DNA from: Micromonosporaceae bacterium | GTDB taxonomy: Bacteria; Actinomycetota; Actinomycetes; Mycobacteriales; Micromonosporaceae | DNA length: 5,819 nucleotides | Assembly (NCBI GenBank): GCA_017354595.1 | Contig: JAFMQQ010000230.1 | Span: 1 to 5,819, forward strand | Direction of reading: 5' to 3' | Shown: positions 4,736 through 5,819 of the stretch, piece after piece | Layout of the letters: each line of letters begins with the position of its first letter | Numbering within the stretch: the first letter of the stretch is position 1 | The notes under the pieces: model-generated | Database searches by the model: none | Told to the model about the DNA's origin: nothing | Seen by the model: only the letters and a program-made list of their open reading frames with translations | Translations under genes and position numbers: made by a program

Positions 4736-5819
4736 CGCGGGACGCGGTGCTCGTACTCGAGGACGGGCGGGCGTTCCGCGGCGAGGCGTACGGCGCCACC
4801 GGCGAGGCCTTCGGCGAGGCGGTCTTCTCCACCGCGATGACCGGGTACCAGGAGACCCTGACCGACCCGTCGTACCACCGGCAGATCGTGGTACAGACCG
4901 CCCCGCACATCGGCAACACCGGGGTGAACGGCGAGGACGACGAGTCCGCCCGGATCTGGGTCGGCGGCTATGTGGTACGCGACCCGGCCCGGCTGGCCTC
5001 CAACTGGCGCGCCAGCGGCGACCTGGCCGACCGGCTGGCCGCCGAGGGCGTGGTCGGCATCAGCGGTATCGACACCCGCGCGCTGACCCGGCACCTGCGC
5101 GAGCGGGGCGCCATGCGGGCCGGCGTGTCCAGTGTGGACGATGACCTGCCCGGGCTGCTGGAGCGGGTACGCACCAGTCCACCGATGCTCGGCGCGGACC
5201 TGTCGGCCGAGGTCACCACCCACGAGCCATATAAGGTTGCCGCGGCCGGCGGCCAGCGGTTCACCGTGGCCGCGGTGGACTTCGGCATCAAGCGGAACGT
5301 GGCCCGGCGGCTGGCCGCGCGCGGGGTCACCACGCATGTGCTGCCGTCAACGTCCACTATGGACGATCTGCTCGCGGTGTCACCGGACGCGGTCTTCTTC
5401 TCGCCCGGGCCGGGCGACCCGGCGACCGCGGACGCGGCGGTGGCGCTGGCCGGCGAGGTGATGCGGCGCGGGCTGCCGCTGTTCGGTATCTGCTTCGGCA
5501 GCCAGATCCTCGGCCGGGCGCTGGGCTTCCCGACCTACAAGCTCGGGTACGGGCACCGCGGCACCAACCAGCCGGTGCTGGATACGGCGACCGGCAAGGT
5601 CGAGGTGACCTCGCACAACCACGGTTTCGCGGTTCAGGCACCGCGCGACGGCGTGCAACAGACCGAATTTGGCGGCGTCCAGGTCAGCCACGTGTGCCTC
5701 AACGACGGCGTGGTGGAGGGGCTGCGCTGCCTGGACGTACCGGCGTTCACGGTGCAGTACCACCCGGAGGCGGCGGCCGGCCCGCACGACGCGGACTACC
5801 TGTTCGACCGGTTCGTCGA
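4732..5819 (+). CDS. carA: carbamoyl-phosphate synthase small (glutaminase) subunit, 3' end cut by window
   Basis: CarA takes ammonia from glutamine and passes it to CarB, which makes carbamoyl phosphate for pyrimidines and arginine. The frame is open to the right edge: 362 residues, against about 380 for the family, so only some 15-25 are missing. The N-terminal small-chain domain has FSTAMTGYQETLTDPSY (32-48) and GISGIDTRALTRHLRERGA (109-127). The class I glutamine amidotransferase domain starts near 176: VDFGIKRN (182-189), FSPGPGDP (223-230), the nucleophile Cys254 in FGICFGSQILG (251-261), KLGYGHRGTNQPV (270-282), and His344 and Glu346 in QYHPEAA, so the catalytic triad is complete. FGSQ replaces the more widespread LGHQ beside the cysteine; FGN/FGS forms are usual in actinobacteria. 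Its ATG overlaps the pyrC stop (ATGA). carB is probably next, as in related operons. Confidence 0.97.
   Translation, partial: MTRDAVLVLEDGRAFRGEAYGATGEAFGEAVFSTAMTGYQETLTDPSYHRQIVVQTAPHIGNTGVNGEDDESARIWVGGYVVRDPARLASNWRASGDLADRLAAEGVVGISGIDTRALTRHLRERGAMRAGVSSVDDDLPGLLERVRTSPPMLGADLSAEVTTHEPYKVAAAGGQRFTVAAVDFGIKRNVARRLAARGVTTHVLPSTSTMDDLLAVSPDAVFFSPGPGDPATADAAVALAGEVMRRGLPLFGICFGSQILGRALGFPTYKLGYGHRGTNQPVLDTATGKVEVTSHNHGFAVQAPRDGVQQTEFGGVQVSHVCLNDGVVEGLRCLDVPAFTVQYHPEAAAGPHDADYLFDRFV

Noticed and set aside
5492..5504. Loss of the usual His next to the CarA nucleophile (FGSQ for LGHQ)
   Set aside because: The catalytic Cys254, His344 and Glu346 are intact, and FGN/FGS forms occur in actinobacterial CarA, so it is not a sign of inactivity.

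Overview
This window looks like a core chromosomal segment of a high-GC actinobacterium. It carries elongation factor P, NusB, the developmental regulator BldD and the start of a pyrimidine-biosynthesis operon (pyrR-pyrB-pyrC-carA). The order efp-nusB-bldD-pyrR-pyrB-pyrC-carA is the one known from Streptomyces and its relatives. Protein details and the strong liking for GTAC/GGTACC make me lean towards the Micromonosporaceae, but that is an inference and not a proof.

Layout. At the left edge (1-101, minus strand) is the first part of a gene whose N-terminus looks like a secretion signal; the rest lies outside the window. A short gap holds the start signals of efp (199-756, plus), followed nine bases later by nusB (766-1200, plus). 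A GC-rich hairpin directly after the nusB stop sits between nusB and the convergent bldD (1254-1739, minus). The 241-base region 1740-1980 between bldD and pyrR is divergent and is the main control region. Towards bldD it holds a clear promoter (TTGACC, 17 bases, TACCGT) with BldD-like half-sites. Towards pyrR it holds a weaker candidate promoter and a structured leader. That leader ends in a stem-loop matching the known PyrR-binding RNA, and its lower stem pairs with the pyrR Shine-Dalgarno sequence. From 1981 to the right edge come pyrR, pyrB, pyrC and carA. Each overlaps the next by four bases (ATGA, GTGA, ATGA), and carA runs off the edge about 15-25 codons before its expected end.

How it works together. 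CarA (with CarB, presumably just outside) makes carbamoyl phosphate, PyrB joins it to aspartate, and PyrC closes the ring to dihydroorotate. PyrR senses uridine nucleotides and, from the leader architecture, most likely blocks translation initiation of its own gene; the tight overlaps would pass that control down the operon. EF-P and NusB serve translation and transcription generally, and BldD is a c-di-GMP-dependent developmental repressor. I found no mobile element, CRISPR array, tRNA or rRNA. The content is mostly well-known biology; the points most worth a second look are the PyrR leader and the GTAC/GGTACC enrichment.
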